From positions 1 to 64,000 of the forward strand of contig NZ_JAWHTD010000020.1 of NCBI RefSeq assembly GCF_032586235.1: DNA of 64,000 nt, in the 5' to 3' direction. The notes beneath the pieces were generated by a model, which made no database searches, was not told the origin of the DNA, and was given only the letters and a program-made list of their open reading frames with translations. The position numbers and the translations under genes are program-made. Of the stretch, positions 1-6,394 are shown piece after piece. The DNA comes from Aestuariicoccus sp032586235. Lineage in GTDB: Bacteria > Pseudomonadota > Alphaproteobacteria > Rhodobacterales > Rhodobacteraceae. The first letter of the stretch is position 1. Each line of letters opens with the position of its first letter.

Positions 1-240
1 AAATCGGCGCGCGCGCAGGAGGTTCTGAAGTCGCAAGGCAGCTGGCTGCTCTTCCTGCCGCCTTACTCGCCCGACCTGAACCCCATCGAAATGGCATACT
101 CGAAACTCAAGGCACACCTCAGACGGCTAAAGGCCCGCACATTTGAAGTACTATTCCAATCCGTCGTCCAAACCTGCGATCTCTTCCCGCCAAACGAGTG
201 CAGAAACCTCTTCAAGGCTGCCGGATATGTTGCAGATTAA
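1..240 (+). CDS. IS630-family transposase, C-terminal part
   Basis: Reading frame 1 is open from the first base to a TAA at 238-240, giving 79 residues. The stretch FLPPYSPDLNPIE is the signature of the last part of the DDE catalytic domain of IS630/Tc1-mariner transposases; its Glu is the third catalytic acid. The rest of the gene lies left of the window, so whether the element is intact cannot be judged. Codon choice is less GC-rich than in the neighbouring chromosomal genes, as is usual for an insertion sequence. The stop is only 12 bases from the stop of the convergent mrp gene, so the end of the element must lie at or inside the mrp 3' end. Confidence 0.9.
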   Translation, partial: KSARAQEVLKSQGSWLLFLPPYSPDLNPIEMAYSKLKAHLRRLKARTFEVLFQSVVQTCDLFPPNECRNLFKAAGYVAD

Positions 241-252
241 ATAGACGACGCT

Positions 253-1317
253 CTAGACGATGCCGCCCGCAATCAGCCGGTCGGCCAGCCGCGCATAGGC
301 CTCGGGCACCGGCCCGTCGCCCAGCGCCACCGGGCGGCCCGAATCCCCGGCCAGCCGCGTCTCCAGGTCCACCGGCAATTGCCCCAGCACCGGCAGGCCC
401 AGCCGTTCGGCCTCGGCCACCACGCCGCCATGGCCGAAGATATGGCTCTCGCCGCCGCAATGCGGGCAGACGAAGACCGACATGTTCTCGATCAGCCCCA
501 GCACCGGCGTGCGCAGCGTGGCGAAGGCATCCAGCGCCTTGCGCGCATCCAAAAGCGCCACGTCCTGCGGCGTCGACACGACGATCGCACCCGCCACCTC
601 GGACTTCTGGCAGAGCGACAGCTGCACATCCCCCGTCCCCGGCGGCAGATCGACCAGCAGCACATCCAGTTCGCCCCAATCCACCTGCATCAGCATCTGC
701 TGCAGCGCCCCCATCAGCATCGGGCCGCGCCAGACCACCGCCTTGTCCTCGGCCAGCATCAGCCCGATCGACATCAGCGTCACGCCATGCGCCTTCAGCG
801 GGCGGATGGTCTTGCCGTCGGGGCTCTGCGGGCGCTCGGTCAGGCCGAACATGCGCGGCTGGCTGGGTCCGTGAATGTCGGCGTCCAGCAGCCCGACCCG
901 CTTGCCCGCCCGCGCCAGCGCCACCGCAAGGTTCGACGACACCGTGGATTTACCCACCCCGCCCTTGCCCGAGCCGATGGCGAGGATCGTCTTCACCCCC
1001 GCGGGCTTCATCGGCCCGGCCTGCGCCTGGGGATGCTGCCCCAGCTTGAGCGACGGCGGCTTCTTTTCGGTCTGATGCGCGGTCAGCGCCGCGCTGACGC
1101 CCGTCACGCCGGGCACCTGCCCCACGATCTCTTCTGCGGCGCGGCGCAGCGGCTCCATCTGACGGGCGATCTCGGGGCTGGGCGCCTCGATGACAAAGCG
1201 CACCTTGCCATCCTCGACGGTCAGCGCGCGAATCATGTCACGCGAAATCAGGTCGCCGCCGTCGGGCAGCGCCAGCCGCCGCAGCGCGTCTTGAACCTCT
1301 GTCCGGATTTGCGTCAT
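253..1317 (-). CDS. mrp: Mrp/NBP35-type Fe-S cluster carrier ATPase
   Basis: Cytosolic P-loop ATPase that carries iron-sulfur clusters to apoproteins (ApbC/Mrp family), 354 aa. It has an N-terminal DUF59/MIP18-like domain (about residues 1-85), a deviant Walker A motif GSGKGGVGKST, the switch motif DADIHGPSQPRM, DLPPGTGDVQL, and the cluster-binding CPHCG near the C-terminus. I chose the ATG at 1317 because GGGAGA sits 7 nt upstream; the open frame extends to 1347 but without a ribosome site. The gene is convergent with the transposase remnant, whose stop lies 12 bp away, so the last residues may be contributed by the insertion-sequence end. Family assignment is secure; the client proteins are not known. 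Confidence 0.95.
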   Translation of the reverse strand: MTQIRTEVQDALRRLALPDGGDLISRDMIRALTVEDGKVRFVIEAPSPEIARQMEPLRRAAEEIVGQVPGVTGVSAALTAHQTEKKPPSLKLGQHPQAQAGPMKPAGVKTILAIGSGKGGVGKSTVSSNLAVALARAGKRVGLLDADIHGPSQPRMFGLTERPQSPDGKTIRPLKAHGVTLMSIGLMLAEDKAVVWRGPMLMGALQQMLMQVDWGELDVLLVDLPPGTGDVQLSLCQKSEVAGAIVVSTPQDVALLDARKALDAFATLRTPVLGLIENMSVFVCPHCGGESHIFGHGGVVAEAERLGLPVLGQLPVDLETRLAGDSGRPVALGDGPVPEAYARLADRLIAGGIV

Positions 1318-1419
1318 GCCCATTCTCCCATCACTCCGCCAATTCACGCGGCGTCCCGAATATTGATTTCCCGAAGCCGCGTCCTAGCAGCATGTAAAAG
1401 TTTTCATACAGCCTCAAAA

Positions 1420-1447
1420 TTGAGCGAACTGCCTGAATTCATACAAA
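1420..1447 (+). promoter_or_regulatory. Possible promoter for the DUF1127-sRNA operon
   Basis: TTGAGC (1420-1425) and TACAAA (1442-1447) are separated by 16 nt, about 115 nt ahead of the DUF1127 start. Each box matches four of six sigma-70 consensus positions. In Rhodobacter sphaeroides the homologous operon is driven by RpoHI/RpoHII; I could not recognise a clear RpoH-type promoter here, so this is only a candidate. Confidence 0.25.
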
Positions 1448-1453
1448 ATTTCC

Positions 1454-1470
1454 TATGCACTTGCTGCATA
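1454..1470. promoter_or_regulatory. Inverted repeat upstream of DUF1127 gene
   Basis: Perfect inverted repeat TATGCA-CTTGC-TGCATA in an AT-richer stretch about 95 nt ahead of the DUF1127 start and just downstream of the candidate promoter. The spacing suits a dimeric regulator or a small leader hairpin. The binding protein is unknown. Confidence 0.35.
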
Positions 1471-1561
1471 GCAGCATTGTCGAAGCGCGGTATTGTGCAT
1501 CTGCAGCATGTGCCCCATCTTGAGTTCAACAAAGCCAACCACGAACTCATAGGCTTCTGAC

Positions 1562-1780
1562 ATGACATACGCAAACACGACCAACACCCGCGCCGGCAAG
1601 GGCTTCTCGCTGCGCCTCGACGCGCTTATCGAAACCTTCCGCGACCGCATGGCGCGCCGCCGTCTCTACAAGCAGACGCGCAGCGAGCTCATCGCGCTCA
1701 GCGACCGCGAACTGGCCGATCTGGGCCTGCACCGGTCGATGCTGAACCGCATCGCGTGGCAAGCCGCCTACGGCGACTGA
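1562..1780 (+). CDS. DUF1127 small protein (CcaF1-like), head of sRNA operon
   Basis: 72-residue basic protein. The C-terminal half carries the DUF1127 motif LIALSDRELADLGLHRSML; the middle is Arg/Lys-rich (RDRMARRRLYKQTRSEL). Known for the family: in Rhodobacter sphaeroides the DUF1127 protein CcaF1 binds RNA and takes part in maturing the CcsR small RNAs encoded directly behind it on the same transcript. The same arrangement is seen here, since the CCTCCTCCC hairpin array starts 5 nt after the stop and runs to a strong terminator at 2352-2386. I therefore infer an RNA-binding, stress-operon role. Only a weak AGG lies ahead of the ATG, so translation may be inefficient. Confidence 0.88.
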   Translation: MTYANTTNTRAGKGFSLRLDALIETFRDRMARRRLYKQTRSELIALSDRELADLGLHRSMLNRIAWQAAYGD

Positions 1781-1784
1781 GAAA

Positions 1785-1821
1785 TTCGAAAGGGGTCCTC
1801 CTCCCAATAGTCCCTTTCGAA
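1785..1821 (+). ncRNA. First CCUCCUCCC hairpin of the array (single)
   Basis: Ten-base arms TTCGAAAGGG (1785-1794) and CCCTTTCGAA (1812-1821) are perfectly complementary and hold a 17-nt loop with CCTCCTCCC at 1797-1805. It begins 5 nt after the DUF1127 stop. Its stem differs from all later ones, so it is either a separate one-hairpin sRNA or part of the mRNA 3' end. Confidence 0.8.
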
Positions 1822-1827
1822 CCCGCA

Positions 1828-1875
1828 CCGGCCTTTCCTCCCATCGGTCGGCGCAAAACGGAACCCACGGGTTCC
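1828..1875 (+). ncRNA. Degenerate motif hairpin plus spacer hairpin
   Basis: CCGGCC (1828-1833) pairs with GGTCGG (1846-1851), one G-U pair, with a loop holding the shortened motif TCCTCCC (1836-1842). It is followed by GGAACC (1860-1865) and GGTTCC (1870-1875) around a CACG loop. This looks like a decayed second half of the first unit followed by a boundary hairpin. Confidence 0.5.
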
Positions 1876-1888
1876 AAATTACGCGGTA

Positions 1889-1980
1889 GCCCCTCTCCTC
1901 CTCCCTGGGGCGGTCGTGATCAGCGGTGGCACCCATCCTCCTCCCGGGTGTCACCGCACTGAATTCGGGGCCACGACCCC
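1889..1980 (+). ncRNA. CcsR-like sRNA unit 1
   Basis: Hairpin a: GCCCC (1889-1893) with GGGGC (1907-1911), loop motif at 1897. Hairpin b: 12-bp stem 1923-1934 / 1946-1957 (one G-U pair), loop motif at 1937. A third hairpin GGGG (1967-1970) / CCCC (1977-1980) closes the unit; no T-run follows, so it is more likely a processing or stability element than a terminator. Confidence 0.75.
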
Positions 1981-1993
1981 AACACTTCGCGGC

Positions 1994-2084
1994 CCCCTCT
2001 CCTCCTCCCTGGGGCAGTCGTGATCCGCGGTGGCGCCTCTCCTCCTCCCTGGCGTCACCGCACCTAATTCGGGGCTCAGGCCCC
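1994..2084 (+). ncRNA. CcsR-like sRNA unit 2
   Basis: Hairpin a: CCCC (1994-1997) / GGGG (2011-2014), motif at 2001. Hairpin b: stem 2027-2037 / 2051-2061, motif at 2041; here the stem ends GGCGCC-type rather than GCACCC as in unit 1, with the opposite arm changed to match. Closing hairpin GGGGC (2071-2075), loop TCAG, GCCCC (2080-2084). The unit is preceded by the TTCGCGG box shared with units 3 and 4. Confidence 0.75.
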
Positions 2085-2097
2085 AACGTTTCGCGGC

Positions 2098-2190
2098 CCC
2101 CTCTCCTCCTCCCTGGGGCAGTCGTGATCGGCGGTGGTGTCCATCCTCCTCCCGGGCACCGCCGCCTCCCTTTCCGGGGCCATCGGCCCC
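2098..2190 (+). ncRNA. CcsR-like sRNA unit 3
   Basis: Hairpin a: CCCC (2098-2101) / GGGG (2115-2118), motif at 2105. Hairpin b: outer stem GGCGGTG (2130-2136) / CACCGCC (2157-2163) with an inner bulge, motif at 2145. Closing hairpin GGGGCC (2176-2181) / GGCCCC (2185-2190). The b stem is less regular than in the other units. Confidence 0.72.
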
Positions 2191-2206
2191 AACAAATTTC
2201 GCGGCT

Positions 2207-2299
2207 CCCCTCTCCTCCTCCCTGGGGCCGTCGCGAATTGCGGTGGCGTCCATCCTCCTCCCGGGCGTCACCGCACTAGGTTTCCGGGGCAGCAGCCCC
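2207..2299 (+). ncRNA. CcsR-like sRNA unit 4
   Basis: Hairpin a: CCCC (2207-2210) / GGGG (2224-2227), motif at 2214. Hairpin b: 12-bp stem 2240-2251 / 2263-2274 with G-U pairs, motif at 2254. Closing hairpin GGGGC (2286-2290), loop AGCA, GCCCC (2295-2299). Confidence 0.75.
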
Positions 2300-2310
2300 A
2301 ACGACGGATT

Positions 2311-2343
2311 GCGCGCCCCTCTCCTCCTCCCTGGGGTTAGCGC
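2311..2343 (+). ncRNA. Last CCUCCUCCC hairpin of the array (single)
   Basis: CCCC (2316-2319) / GGGG (2333-2336) with the motif at 2323-2331, extended by outer GCGC arms (2311-2314 / 2340-2343). There is no b hairpin; the operon terminator follows 8 nt later, so the last RNA would be this hairpin plus the terminator stem. Confidence 0.7.
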
Positions 2344-2351
2344 ATGACTTC

Positions 2352-2386
2352 ACGGCGGCGCACGCACACGTGCGTCGCCGTTTTTT
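2352..2386 (+). terminator. Rho-independent terminator of the sRNA operon
   Basis: 13-bp stem 2352-2364 / 2369-2381 with one G-U pair, four-base loop CACA, followed by six T (2381-2386). It is the strongest terminator in this part of the window and fixes the 3' end of the DUF1127-sRNA transcript. Bases 2387-2512 after it show nothing recognisable. Confidence 0.92.
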
Positions 2387-2512
2387 CATGCGTGACCCGT
2401 CAAGGGCCGTGGCGGCCAGCGTTTCGGAACAACCCGGACGCACATCCTCCGCCGCGCGGCACGCGCTCGGGGCATCTGCGACTGGTCTGTCCCGGGTCTG
2501 AACCCAAAGGCC

Positions 2513-2782
2513 CTAGTGCAACCGGCCCGCCCGTCCGCCGCGCCGCGCCGGCCGGCGCGGATCGCAGACCGAGGCCTGCGCCAGATAACCCGCGAAAAGC
2601 CGCGCCGCGCGGCTGGCCGTGGCACAGCACCCGATGCGCCCCAGCGCCTCGGCCGCGGCCGCAGCCGGGGCTGCACCGCAGGGCAGGCTCAGCGCCCATT
2701 CCAGGAACCCAGCCCGCGCGGCATCCTGCGCCTCGGCGCTGTCGATGCTCTGCAGACCGTCGAAAATGCGCCGCGCGGTCAT
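2513..2782 (-). CDS. Small hypothetical protein under cobalamin riboswitch control
   Basis: 89 residues, not recognised. The start at 2782 (MTARRIF) has GAGAGG 6 nt upstream; the longer open frame to 3034 runs through the riboswitch and is not used. The protein is Ala/Arg-rich with a plausible helical core (residues about 5-70) holding three Cys, including an adjacent pair in GRIGCCATAS, and an Arg-rich tail. No signal peptide or membrane segment is evident. It is the first sizeable gene behind the cobalamin aptamer at 2881-3080, so its expression should rise when B12 is scarce. A role in B12 handling or in a B12-independent substitute is inference from position only. Confidence 0.55.
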   Translation of the reverse strand: MTARRIFDGLQSIDSAEAQDAARAGFLEWALSLPCGAAPAAAAAEALGRIGCCATASRAARLFAGYLAQASVCDPRRPARRGGRAGRLH

Positions 2783-2805
2783 GCGCGGCCTCTCAGGGTG
2801 GTCAT
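2779..2805 (-). CDS. Possible 8-residue leader peptide
   Basis: An ATG at 2805 opens an 8-codon frame (MTTLRGRA) whose TGA overlaps the ATG of the following gene (ATGA). AGGGG lies 8 nt upstream of its ATG. If translated, it would couple initiation at the 89-aa gene to the riboswitch-controlled site. The frame is too short to judge from sequence alone. Confidence 0.3.
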   Translation of the reverse strand: MTTLRGRA

Positions 2806-2880
2806 GGGCAATGCCCCTTTCCTCGTGATCCGCGCCCCGCGGACCTTTGGGGCGCCGCGCATCCCTGCGCGACGCGGTCG

Positions 2881-3080
2881 GTCTCACCCAAGGCTGGTTT
2901 CCGGACTGCGGCGGGCGGGCCTCGCGCCGATGGCGACCTGACCCTGCCTGCCGCGCCTTCCCGGGGACATCCCCAGTGACCTTTGCGGCAGGCCTCCCGC
3001 CCTCACCGTTGCGGGGGCAGTGCCGGACTTTCACCGGCTTCCCAATTCTCCGTGGCAGGCCACGGCACCTTGAGATCCGC
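2881..3080 (-). promoter_or_regulatory. Cobalamin (B12) riboswitch
   Basis: On the minus strand, 5' to 3', the conserved cobalamin-aptamer pieces appear in order: a paired TGCC/CCACGG start, GGGAAGCCGGTGAAAGTCCG, CACTGCCCCCGCAACGGTGA, a GC-rich arm, GTCACTGGG and CCGGGAAGG, then GTCCGGAAACCAGCC. A further hairpin with arms GCGCCCC and GGGGCGC lies between the aptamer and the AGGAAAGGGG ribosome site at about 2815, a plausible expression platform that sequesters or frees translation. The element accounts for most of the 2783-3244 gene-free stretch; its own promoter should lie at about 3090-3240, divergent from valS. Confidence 0.92.
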
Positions 3081-3244
3081 AGGCTATGTCACCCCGCCCC
3101 GAGTCGCCTAGACCCAAAACCGGCATTCCGACGCCGCGATACGCCAAGCCGGGCCTTGGCCTTCGCCGCCCCTTTGGGTAGACGGACAGCAAAAGGACAC
3201 CCGGCGCGGCGCTTCGGCCGCCCGAAAGGCAGAGGACAGCTTCC

Positions 3245-6200
3245 ATGGCCATGGAAAAGACCTTCGACGCAACAACAGCCGAGACGCGCATCTACGAGGC
3301 ATGGGACCGCGCAGGCGCCTTCGCCGCCGGGGCCAACGCCAGCCGCGAAGCGACCTTCAGCATCATGATCCCGCCGCCCAACGTGACGGGCAGCCTGCAC
3401 ATGGGCCACGCCTTCAACAACACGCTGCAGGACATCCTGGTGCGCTGGAAGCGGATGCAGGGCTTCGACACGCTCTGGCAGCCGGGCACCGACCACGCAG
3501 GCATCGCCACGCAGATGGTCACCGAACGCGAAATGGCCGCCAACCAGGAACCCTCGCGCACCGAGATGGGGCGCGAAAAGTTCCTCGAACGGGTCTGGCA
3601 GCAGAAGATCAAGTCGCGTGGCACCATCATCGGGCAGTTGAAGCGCCTCGGCGCCTCCTGCGACTGGTCGCGCGAGGCCTTCACCATGTCCGGCGCCCCC
3701 GGCGCGCCCGCGGGCGAAGAGGGCAATTTCCACGACGCCGTGATCAAGGTCTTCGTCGACATGTACGAAAAAGGCCTGATCTATCGTGGCAAGCGCCTGG
3801 TGAACTGGGATCCGCATTTCGAAACCGCGATCTCGGACCTCGAGGTCGAGAATATCGAGGTGCCGGGCCACATGTGGCACTTCAAATACCCGCTCGCGGG
3901 CGGGGCCACCTATGAATACGTGGAAAAGGACGAGGACGGCAACGTCACCCTGCGCGAGACCCGCGATTACATCTCGATCGCCACCACCCGCCCCGAAACC
4001 ATGCTGGGCGACGGCGCGGTGGCGGTGCACCCGGGCGACGAACGCTATGCGCCCATCGTCGGCCAGCTCTGCGAGATCCCCGTGGGCCCCAAGGAACACC
4101 GCCGCCTGATCCCGATCATCACCGACGACTACCCCGATCCCGATTTCGGCTCGGGCGCGGTCAAGATCACCGGCGCGCATGATTTCAACGACTACGCGGT
4201 GGCCAAACGCGGCGGCATCCCCTGCTACCGGCTGATGGACACCAAGGGCCACATGCGCGACGACGGCGTGCCCTATGCCGAGGCCGCCGCCATCGCGCTC
4301 GAGGTCGCCCGCGGCGAGCGGACCCTGACCGAGGCCGAGACCGACGCGCTCAACCTCGTCCCCGACCACCTGCGTGGTCTCGACCGCTTCGAGGCGCGCA
4401 AACGCGTCATCGACGAGATCACGACCGAGGGCCTCGCGGTGATGACCCGCACGGGCGACCCGCGCCTCGGCAAACCCGCGAAAAAAGCCGAAGAGGGCTC
4501 GCAAGAGACCGATGAGGTGCCCCTCGTCGAATCCAAACCGATCATGCAGCCTTTCGGCGACCGCTCGAAAGTGGTGATCGAGCCGATGCTCACCGACCAG
4601 TGGTTCGTCGACACCGACAAGATCGTCGGCCCCGCGCTCGACGCCGTCCGCGATGGCACCGTCGACATCCTGCCCGAACGCGACAAGCGCGTCTATTTCC
4701 ACTGGCTGGAAAACATCGAGCCCTGGTGCATTTCGCGCCAGCTCTGGTGGGGCCATCAGATCCCGGTTTGGTATGGCTTCGACATCGAAACCAACGATTT
4801 CACCGACGACGAGAACGACGGCGCGCTCGACCTCGTGGAAATGGGCCGGCTCCTGTCGGACCAGTTCCTGACCACCGGCACCGACCGGCACCATTGCGCC
4901 GCCGATTTCCACGCCGTGCATGGCCAGTTCCGCGACGTGCTCGACGGGCTGCCCACGCCGCTCAACCACGCCCGCGTGGTCGAGGTCGCCGACCGCGCCG
5001 CCGCGGTGCACCGTCTGGCCGAAAGCCTCGCCGAATATGAAACCACCCAGGATCCGACCCGGCTGGTCTACCCGGTCTGGCAGGATGCGGACGTCCTCGA
5101 CACCTGGTTCTCGTCCGGCCTCTGGCCCATCGGCACGCTGGGCTGGCCGGAAGAGACCGAAGAGCTGAAAAAGTACTTCCCCACCTCGGTCCTCATCACC
5201 GGCTTCGACATCATCTTTTTCTGGGTCGCCCGGATGATGATGATGCAATACGCGGTGGTGGGCGAACGCCCCTTCGACACGGTCTATGTCCACGCGCTGG
5301 TGCGCGACGAGAAGGGCCGCAAGATGTCGAAATCCGTCGGCAACGTCATCGACCCGCTGGAACTGATCGACGAATACGGCGCCGATGCGGTGCGCTTCAC
5401 GCTCGCCGCCATGGCCGCCATGGGCCGGGACCTGAAATTGTCCAAGGACCGCGTCGCGGGCTACCGCAACTTCGGCACCAAGCTCTGGAACGCCGCCCGC
5501 TTCGCCGAGATGAACGAGGCGGTGGGTTCGGACGGCCGCATCCCCCAGACCACCGCGCCGCTCAACCGCTGGATCGTCGGCGAGACCGCGCGCATCCGCG
5601 AAACCGTGGACGAGGCGCTGACCGGCTACCGGTTCAACGACGCCGCCAACGCGCTTTATGCCTTCGTCTGGGGCAAGGTCTGCGACTGGTACGTGGAATT
5701 TTCGAAACCGCTCTTCGGCTCGGACGACGCCGCCGTCGTGGCCGAAACCCGCGCCACCATGGCCTGGGTGATCGACCAGTGCCTGATCCTGCTGCACCCC
5801 TTCATGCCCTTCATCACCGAAGAGCTTTGGGACACGCTGGGCGACCGGCCCAAAATGCTGGTCCATGCCGACTGGCCGACCTACGGCAGCGACCTGATCG
5901 ACGCCGAGGCCGAGGCCGAAATGTCCTGGGTCATCGGGCTGATCGAAGGCGTGCGCTCGGCGCGCGCCCAGATGCACGTGCCCGCCGGGCTCTACTTGCC
6001 GCTGCTGGTCAAGGACATGGACGCCGCGGGCCAGGCCGCCTGGACCCAGAACGAGGCGCTGATCAAGCGGCTCGCGCGGATCGACACGCTGGAGACCGTG
6101 AACACCTTCCCCAAAGGCTGCGTCACCGTGCCCGTGGGCGGCGCGACTTTCGGCATGCCGCTGGCCGACCTCATCGACGTCAACGCCGAAAAGGACCGGC

Positions 6201-6385
6201 TGGAAAAGGCGCTGCAAAAGCTCGGCAAAGAGCTGGGCGGCCTGCGCGGGCGGCTCAGCAACCCCAAGTTCGCCGCAAGCGCGCCCGAGGACGTCGTCGC
6301 CGAAACCCGCGCCAACCTGGAAGCGCGCGAAGAGGAAGAGGGCAAGCTCAAGGAGGCGCTGGCGCGACTCTTGGAAATCGGCTGA
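3245..6385 (+). CDS. valS: Valyl-tRNA synthetase
   Basis: Charges tRNA-Val with valine; cytosolic class I synthetase, 1046 aa. The HIGH-type motif is LHMGHA (about residue 52) with the usual PPPNVTG before it; the KMSKS motif is RKMSKSVGN (about residue 695). The editing domain follows the first Rossmann half and a C-terminal coiled coil (NAEKDRLEKALQKLGKEL) is present. An extra block of about 80 residues (roughly 510-590) separates WWGHQIPVWYG from the DVLDTWFSSGLWP motif, making the protein longer than the roughly 950 aa of many bacterial ValS. AGAGG lies 9 nt ahead of the first ATG; a second ATG two codons later is possible. Confidence 0.97.
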   Translation: MAMEKTFDATTAETRIYEAWDRAGAFAAGANASREATFSIMIPPPNVTGSLHMGHAFNNTLQDILVRWKRMQGFDTLWQPGTDHAGIATQMVTEREMAANQEPSRTEMGREKFLERVWQQKIKSRGTIIGQLKRLGASCDWSREAFTMSGAPGAPAGEEGNFHDAVIKVFVDMYEKGLIYRGKRLVNWDPHFETAISDLEVENIEVPGHMWHFKYPLAGGATYEYVEKDEDGNVTLRETRDYISIATTRPETMLGDGAVAVHPGDERYAPIVGQLCEIPVGPKEHRRLIPIITDDYPDPDFGSGAVKITGAHDFNDYAVAKRGGIPCYRLMDTKGHMRDDGVPYAEAAAIALEVARGERTLTEAETDALNLVPDHLRGLDRFEARKRVIDEITTEGLAVMTRTGDPRLGKPAKKAEEGSQETDEVPLVESKPIMQPFGDRSKVVIEPMLTDQWFVDTDKIVGPALDAVRDGTVDILPERDKRVYFHWLENIEPWCISRQLWWGHQIPVWYGFDIETNDFTDDENDGALDLVEMGRLLSDQFLTTGTDRHHCAADFHAVHGQFRDVLDGLPTPLNHARVVEVADRAAAVHRLAESLAEYETTQDPTRLVYPVWQDADVLDTWFSSGLWPIGTLGWPEETEELKKYFPTSVLITGFDIIFFWVARMMMMQYAVVGERPFDTVYVHALVRDEKGRKMSKSVGNVIDPLELIDEYGADAVRFTLAAMAAMGRDLKLSKDRVAGYRNFGTKLWNAARFAEMNEAVGSDGRIPQTTAPLNRWIVGETARIRETVDEALTGYRFNDAANALYAFVWGKVCDWYVEFSKPLFGSDDAAVVAETRATMAWVIDQCLILLHPFMPFITEELWDTLGDRPKMLVHADWPTYGSDLIDAEAEAEMSWVIGLIEGVRSARAQMHVPAGLYLPLLVKDMDAAGQAAWTQNEALIKRLARIDTLETVNTFPKGCVTVPVGGATFGMPLADLIDVNAEKDRLEKALQKLGKELGGLRGRLSNPKFAASAPEDVVAETRANLEAREEEEGKLKEALARLLEIG

Positions 6386-6394
6386 CGCGCCGGC

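Larger units (their letters stand above)
1785..2386 (+). ncRNA. Array of CCUCCUCCC-loop small RNAs (CcsR/cuckoo type)
   Basis: About 600 nt with no credible protein gene. It carries ten exact copies of CCTCCTCCC, starting at 1797, 1897, 1937, 2001, 2041, 2105, 2145, 2214, 2254 and 2323, plus a degenerate TCCTCCC at 1836. Each copy sits in the loop of a GC-rich hairpin. Copies are paired 40 nt apart, with pair-to-pair periods of 104, 104 and 109 nt. The motif is complementary to the Shine-Dalgarno core GGGAGGAGG and so imitates the 3' end of 16S rRNA. Gene order (DUF1127, then array, then terminator) matches the RSP_6037-CcsR1-4 operon of Rhodobacter sphaeroides. I infer co-transcription and cutting into individual sRNAs. 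Confidence 0.9.

Noticed and set aside
1781..2343. CRISPR-like array or protein-coding repeats (frames at 1756-1962, 1926-2279, 1951-2301 and 2030-2347)
   Set aside because: Repeats are imperfect, fold into hairpins and are not separated by unique spacers of constant size; the open frames are Pro/Ser-rich readings of CCTCCTCCC with no ribosome site.
2783..3034. 84-residue N-terminal extension of the 89-aa gene
   Set aside because: It would run through the cobalamin aptamer; a good ribosome site exists at the internal ATG at 2782.
3089..6217. 1042-residue open frame opposite valS
   Set aside because: It is the antisense shadow of valS, His/Asp/Gly-rich as expected from a GC-rich reverse frame, without family motifs.
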